The position numbers and the translations under genes were made by a program. From the NCBI GenBank assembly GCA_003427395.1, contig BFEA01000262.1:1341376-1399975 (forward strand): DNA of 58,600 nucleotides. Direction: 5' to 3'. This stretch comes from Chara braunii. Taxonomy: Eukaryota > Streptophyta > Charophyceae > Charales > Characeae. Below, piece after piece: positions 53,485 to 58,600 of the stretch (position 1 is the first letter of the stretch; every line of letters starts with the position of its first letter). The notes under the pieces were generated by a model. The model saw nothing but the letters and a program-made list of their open reading frames with translations. It was not told where the DNA came from and searched no databases.

Positions 53485-55647
53485 GTAAGTGGCAGGAGAG
53501 TGGAGCAAAGGATTGGTGTGTGCAAGGTGCATTACTGAAGTCACTCTTCAAGCTTTTGACTATTCATCATCTCCAGTGCTCCAAGATTGCTCAAGTGTTC
53601 GTCTCTACTAGAAGTACATGATACACACTGGCAGTTTGGAGTTACAGCAGCAGCTATTCACCTGCCCCATGATGTGACGAGTTGACTTCGCAATTGTGCC
53701 AATCGAAACCAGAGTAATTTACAATAAATTACTCGAACGAAATGAATCACCATATGCATGTCTCCATGCAGGCACACACAAAGTGGCGCAGTCTGCATCA
53801 TATAGATGCATCGTCACTGTCTCAAGTAAAATAAATTGAGCAAGTTCACTTACAATGCAAGGTCGCCTTGGTTTCATTGCCTGTAGCCTTCGTGCCCCCA
53901 CGAAGCTCAGACTACATCATCATCCCAAGCAAGATGGGCTGCCGTCAAAGGATTTGGGGCATTTTGCCTGTAATTCCCAGGCCTGGTCCGCGAATTCCCA
54001 AGTTCCCCGTGTAACATAGCCCAACCTGTAGGCCCTTAGATCGAAATGCCGCTGTAGGGTCGAGTCGCACTTAGAGGTCCCTGGTACGCCGTAGGAATCC
54101 ATCCCCGACAAAAACAGTCAGTCCCAAAATAGCAGCAGCATCCATGCAATGTCCGGAAACATCCAATACCGACAAAACAGCCACGGCCTACAGGCCTGGG
54201 ACCATTATCGGTCCAAAAAGATCCAAGATTGTCAGCTGCAGCCAGTACAAACAGCCGCTACAGTGCCAAAGGGAAAGACGTGTTCATTCCAATGGTTCCG
54301 GAAGCACTGCTGTATGACTGTGCGTCTTGCTTCGAGTGTGACTTGGTTGGAGATGCTAGGGTAGTCAACGACGCAGGGCGCCATCGCTAGGACCTAGATC
54401 AGAGAGAGAGGATAAGGAGGGAGATGGAAGACCTTCAGAGAGCGGAGCGATCCATGAGGGAGAGAGAGGAGAGTACCTGGAATGAATCGAGGGGACATAG
54501 CTGCCATATGGCTCCCAGTTGCCCCCGACTTTGAACTGCTATGATATTCTTCGAGTTTTTAATAATAAACTCGAGTTCTCATATTGTTTTCATCTCTTTG
54601 CTTGTGGTATGGTTGAATTACAGCGTGCTGTATGACGATTGCATGACAGATGAAGTGGGATCATTTCGCTGTCTTCAAGAAGCGATTGGGAGGAAGTGCC
54701 GGCACACGAAATAGGCCACCGGGTGCTTCAACTTCCCGGCTTGGGGAAAGATGCCAGAAGGTGCTTGGACTTGGGGGCTTGGAGAAAGATACCAGCGAGG
54801 TGCAGGGAAGTGAGGGTCAAAGCAGAAGTGGACAGAGAAGGATGAAGAAGGCCAAGTGTGGAGAGGAGACTCACCGAAGCTTCGTGGAGCATCATCAAGC
54901 AAATAATGAAGTGTCTCTTCATCCCTAGCCTTTTGTTAGCCTGCTTGTTGTTTGTTGTCGGATTCGCCGGTCTCTCCTTGGAAATAAGCTGCTGTTTGCC
55001 ATTTGTTGCTGACGCCGTTAGGTCTAGGATAGACAAGAGCTGTGCAAGCACCTTGTTGTCAGCTCTGGGGCAAAGGCTCCTACCTGGTTCTCAGGAAATG
55101 GGTAGGGTTGCCGGCCCACCTGGGGCCGTGAATACCCAGTGGTACACTCTCTCAGTAACATCGAACCTTCCACAGTACAGCCTCCTTCCTGTTTACCAGG
55201 AACTGGGTAGGGTTCGCCGGCCTACCAGGGGGAATGGGTTCACTACCATAGGACCCTACCTGTGTAAGGCAAATCAAAGGAACAGCAAGATCCGCCTGAC
55301 CACATCGTCCTTTGAGCAACGTTAAAAGAGTCCTTGAGGACTGTGCTGGCCGTTCTTCCTTCAACTGCTGGTTGGCCAGGGTTGGTTTGTCAAGCATATC
55401 CCCATACTACGTGTTGATTGAGTCAACAGCAGGATAGACATCAACGATAATTAGGTTTGCGAGCTTAGGGTCTTACGTGGTAGGAGGTAGTGGAACGAAA
55501 GTTGCAATCTTTGACAGGTGGTTGTATCTATCTACCGGCATAGATGATTAGCCCATTCACACCCTTCTCACCTTCTCCGTGATATGGCAACCTCTATTGC
55601 GAATGATTTCCCCCTTCAGCTTCTTCAGAACATGCTGGATGTAGACC
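53485..55647. other. No gene assigned
   Basis: A diverged direct repeat at about 55100-55250 (gggtagggtt(c)gccggcc(c/t)acc). 54650-54930 has frames on both strands with a gcttgg(g)gaaagat(g/a)ccag internal repeat. No domain recognised. Confidence 0.4.
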
Positions 55648-56127
55648 ATGGACCTTAGGATTGGGAAGGAAGTCCAACAACCGGGGGATGAGAAGTTTGA
55701 GGAACAGAAGAAGAAAGATGATGATGAGGAGGAGGAGGATAAGAAGAAGAAAAAGGAAAAGAAAACAGAAAAGACAGAACAAGGGCAGCAGGAAGAAGCA
55801 TCGGGGGAGGAGGAAGGAGAAGGGAAAGACGATAGAGGAGCAGAGAAGAGGGCAGAGAGCAGCACTAGACCAGGGGGTCACTCACTGCCGGGCCTGGAAG
55901 AGGACCAGTCGTTTCAGTGTCTTGACCGGGGAAAGCCTCTTGGCGAAGATGAAGAAGTTGAGGTTGGGAAAGTTGCCATCAAGAGCTGCACAGCCAACTA
56001 CGCAGGGGAGGAAGCAGAAATCGCCGATGCAGAGGAGAGAATGAAGAAGGCGACGGATGCCATGGAGGCGAAGATGTGGCAACTCGAACATAAAACGAAG
56101 GTTCTGAAAGAAAGCGCTGAGCCTTAA
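55648..56127 (+). CDS. Glu/Lys-rich coiled-coil-like ORF, hypothetical
   Basis: A 159-codon ATG-to-TAA frame. It begins MDLRIGKEVQQPGDEKFEEQ, has a long Lys/Glu/Asp run (about residues 20-75), a middle GHSLPGLEEDQSFQCLDRGK, and ends with a heptad-like AEERMKKATDAMEAKMWQLE then HKTKVLKESAEP. It is the longest plus-strand frame outside transposons. The biased first half (GA-rich DNA) could keep a frame open by chance, and the opposite strand is open too. If real, probably a nuclear or cytoskeletal low-complexity protein; no family is recognisable. Confidence 0.35.
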   Translation: MDLRIGKEVQQPGDEKFEEQKKKDDDEEEEDKKKKKEKKTEKTEQGQQEEASGEEEGEGKDDRGAEKRAESSTRPGGHSLPGLEEDQSFQCLDRGKPLGEDEEVEVGKVAIKSCTANYAGEEAEIADAEERMKKATDAMEAKMWQLEHKTKVLKESAEP

Positions 56128-57062
56128 TTGGACTAAGATAGTCCTTCTAATTCTGGCAAAAGTCAGCAGAGGTGAGTTTGGTTATCTAGGCTCAAATAAA
56201 ATTTCACTGTATCCAGGAATGTGCTCTGAACTGCGGCCCTTTGTCTCAAATGTCAAATTCGATACATGCTTGTTTCAGTTCACTTTACTGAGACGTAATG
56301 GGCATAATCTGCACGAAACCCACATACATCTGTGTAGGATCCTCAGAGACTATATGTTGAACAACTTCAGTCAGGCACCACATTAGCATAATAAGCCTTG
56401 AAACAAAAACAAGTTGAAGCTGCAGTCGTGCAGCAGACATCCTCAGAACCTGAGGCGAGCCGCTCCACTGGCTCCTAGTCAACAAATTATTGATTGATTG
56501 CATGACGATGGACGTATGATACGTTTGGCCCATTCCCTCCTTGGCCTATGAGGTGAGATAAGCTAGAGCCTAACCTCGAGTGAAAAATAGAGATGATGGG
56601 AAAGGCCAATCGAGCTCCGTGATAGCTGGCTTTCCGCGAAATCTTCTGAGATAAACTTTCTGATCTTCATTGCAAGAAGTAGAGCAATCCGTGGGCTACT
56701 ATCTTCACCCGAAGAGAACACCCTGTCATTATCATTGCATCTGGACTGAAAGCTGCATCAAATACTACTATAATAACGGTGTTCTATTTGGGGGAAGACT
56801 ATCCAGTGGCCCAAAGCTTGACCAACCCCAAAGCATATGAAGGCGGTGAGAAGTAGCTGACGTTCCCGACGATCTACTGTGTATGTCAGCACCCCCAGTG
56901 GGCCCCCAATTCCAGGGTTTTTTTTTGCTTTTTTTTTAGTGAGCCCCCAATTCCATTCCAGATTTATTTAATTTTTTTCAAGTTTTTTTTTTTTTTTCTG
57001 GGCCATTGTTCCATGAAACACTTGTTGACCAAAGCCCGCAAGGACACAGTTGCTCAGCAGGC
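56128..57062. other. No gene assigned
   Basis: On the minus strand cttgtttttgtttcaag followed by the short frame AYYANVVPD and a stop (about 56402-56373) has the look of a terminal exon, but nothing supports it further. A T-rich duplicated block (gagcccccaattcca) lies at 56905-57000. Confidence 0.35.
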
Positions 57063-57290
57063 GGTTATGGAGTGCGAAGACGACTCTGCACAGCCATCAT
57101 GCTGCTAGAACAAACTGGACATAAGTATCATTCTGAGCCGGTTATGGAGTGCGAAGAGGACTCTGCACAGGCATCATGCTGCTAGAGCAAACTGGACAAA
57201 AGTATCATTCTGAGCCGGTTATGGAGTGCGAAGAGGACTCTGCACAGGCATCATGCTGGTAGAACAAATTGGACATAAGTATCATTCTGC
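57063..57290 (+). repeat. 77-bp tandem repeat, three units
   Basis: Units at 57063, 57140 and 57217, starting ggttatggagtgcgaagagg and ending agtatcattctgagcc, over 90% alike. Confidence 0.9.
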
Positions 57291-57758
57291 GGTTCTGTTG
57301 TGCTCTTCTGTGCTAGTCCAGGCAAGATAAACAGCGGTGACTGCAGCTTAGAGCATACTCACACTGCACCTGGTTTTGGATGCATCTGCCCACGATTACA
57401 GTACACCCTGGATGTATCTGAACACAGTTGCGTCCACAGACTGGTCAAAGGTGTCCCAGCGTGAGTACACCCTTAGTAGAGTTCGCACCTCAGTAGGGTT
57501 TGGTTTCCCCTACAGTTCTCTAACAGATTTAGTTATTCACCAAGGATGATCATCAGACTGATGTGGACGCGGCCACTACAATTCCATGTGAAAAATACCC
57601 ATGAACCAGAAGCGCATTTCTTTTTTTTTTTTTTAACTACAAAAGAAGATGAACCAGAAAGGTAAACTGTCACGAACCCACAACCAGGAGCATCACATCA
57701 AACAAGTGATAAACTAGCAAACAGGAAAGAGAGAGGGCAACTGCAATCTTGTCTTTAC
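57291..57758. other. No gene seen
   Basis: Short repeat ctggatgtatctgaacac / ctggttttggatgcatctg near 57370-57430; a poly-T tract at 57621. Confidence 0.4.
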
Positions 57759-57882
57759 CTTCCTTCTCCATTTCATTTTCTTCCATCTCCATTTCATTTT
57801 CCATCTGCGGTACCAGATTCTCTGAGTATGTGTGGCTGAAGCTGCACTGCAATTGCTGATCAGTGGGAATGATTTCCTCGTT
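57759..57882 (-). CDS. Candidate exon, acidic
   Basis: A 124-nt block after ctatgcttgaatag and before GGAAG|GTAAAG. It reads NEEIIPTDQQLQCSFSHTYS, then ENLVPQMENEMEMEENEMEK. Splice flanks and composition are good. Probably belongs with the block at 57937-58110, 65 nt upstream on the same strand, although the phases do not fit a GTATGC donor there. Family unknown. Confidence 0.4.
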
Positions 57883-57936
57883 CTATTCAAGCATAGGGGG
57901 TAACAAAAGTTGAACTGCCCACACACCTGTCTGCTA

Positions 57937-58110
57937 CTAAGCATACTTGCAGGCTGTGGGGTGGAAAAGGCAACAATGGCATAAAGACAGGGCCAGTGAA
58001 TAAGTCAAGGGTTGGTCCGAACCCGCCACAAGAACAATGGCATGGATGATGACAAGGGCAAAGCAAATAGGAGATTCTAAATGACGGTGGTCGCCATTGA
58101 CCTTGCCCAC
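57937..58110 (-). CDS. Candidate exon with a membrane-like segment
   Basis: After tttgtcctcgccttcag the frame reads QHVFCYAYFVGKVNGDHRHL, then ESPICFALVIIHAIVLVAGS with DQPLTYSLALSLCHCC, and ends HPTACKYA-stop or at CAA|GTATGC. The FALVIIHAIVLVAG stretch is hydrophobic enough for a membrane segment. May belong with the exon at 57759-57882. Not recognised. Confidence 0.35.
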   Translation of the reverse strand: MGKVNGDHRHLESPICFALVIIHAIVLVAGSDQPLTYSLALSLCHCCLFHPTACKYA

Positions 58111-58424
58111 AAAATAGGCATAACAAAAAACATGTTGACTGAAGGCGAGGACAAACAAGGAGGTACATCACAGGTAATCATGCAGGCAGCATAGCGTTCT
58201 TGGCGGCGGTAGAAAAAAGGTTGTACCATGTGCAGCTAGCTTTGCAGAATACGACATGAGGTGCTCAAAGCAGGTCTTAGCGACGCGATATTTTTTGGGA
58301 AAGGTTTCCCTAAGCATCCAATCTAGATGCCTTGCACCCTAACAACCAACCAACAAGGACACATCAGATCAAGACAAAAACATCCGTTATTAGAAAGAAT
58401 AGATCAATCACAAAATGAAACCCA

Positions 58425-58426
58425 GC

Positions 58427-58471
<45 letters not shown>

Positions 58472-58545
58472 AAGCCGGTGAAAGTCCGACAAAACAGTCT
58501 GGCATGGTCATGCTTTTTCTGTGGAGTTGTGCATTGCGAACATGG

Positions 58546-58600
<55 letters not shown>
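58425..58600. repeat. (CA)n tracts flanking family B, copy 4 (minus)
   Basis: (CA)n at 58429-58466 and 58551-58600, with a reversed family B copy between them (gccggtgaaagtccgacaaa/acagtctggcatggtcatgc). Confidence 0.85.

Noticed and set aside
55648-56127. Function for the Glu/Lys-rich ORF (for example nucleolar or motor protein)
   Set aside because: Low-complexity composition gives no reliable homology; kept as hypothetical.
57063-57290. CRISPR-like array
   Set aside because: The 77-bp units are directly adjacent with no unique spacers, and the genome is eukaryotic. The same applies to the arrays at 35.9 and 18.6 kb.

Overview
This window is eukaryotic, intergenic-type DNA and is almost entirely repeats. 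Ty3/gypsy chromoviruses, a LINE, SINE and U6 relics, solo LTRs, foldback elements and MITEs are nested into each other, with many (CA)n, (GA)n and (CT)n microsatellites. Short spliced-looking exons, chromodomain integrases and long noncoding stretches point to a large repeat-rich genome, most likely of the green lineage (a charophyte such as Chara is my best guess). That guess is inference only, because no single-copy marker gene settles it.

Layout. 1-740 is the edge of a minus-strand LTR whose sister copy is the 3' LTR of the chromovirus at 38.9-42.2 kb. 1.6-6.7 kb holds truncated copies of a ~120 bp MITE (called MITE-A here) tied to microsatellites, a solo LTR with a target-site duplication (TSD) at 2017-2989, a degenerate RING-finger gene near 4 kb, and the first of three copies of an unclassified repeat (R2). 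8172-25706 is a full-length but dead chromovirus: two LTRs, gag, protease, RT, RNase H, integrase and chromodomain, all carrying stops and frameshifts. An ~8 kb block at about 13.1-21.3 kb splits its pol. That block contains a foldback element, satellites and a run of small hairpins.

26-38 kb carries two U6 snRNA-derived sequences, an antisense gypsy integrase relic, a tRNA-like relic, a TIR element with an 8-bp TSD interrupted by a 563-base assembly gap, and a second solo LTR with TSD (35369-36539). 38.9-42.2 kb is a 5'-truncated chromovirus with an almost intact integrase. 44.4-45.0 kb has two candidate exons on the minus strand. 45.8-47.6 kb is a dead LINE ORF2 on the minus strand with a MITE-A inserted in it, followed by R2 copy 3 and a SINE.

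50.6-58.6 kb is the least repetitive part. It has a 307-bp near-palindromic foldback element and several short ORF blocks with good splice-site flanks on the minus strand (51.0-51.2, 52.4-53.1, 57.8-58.1 kb). These may be exons of one or more host genes. I could not assign them firmly.

No complete, intact host gene, rRNA gene, CRISPR array or bacterial-type operon is visible. The most unusual signals are the hairpin series in the inserted block, the MITE-A family, the foldback family ending in GTACTGGTGGTTTAA, and the U6-derived pair that shares the same change in the catalytic AGC triad.
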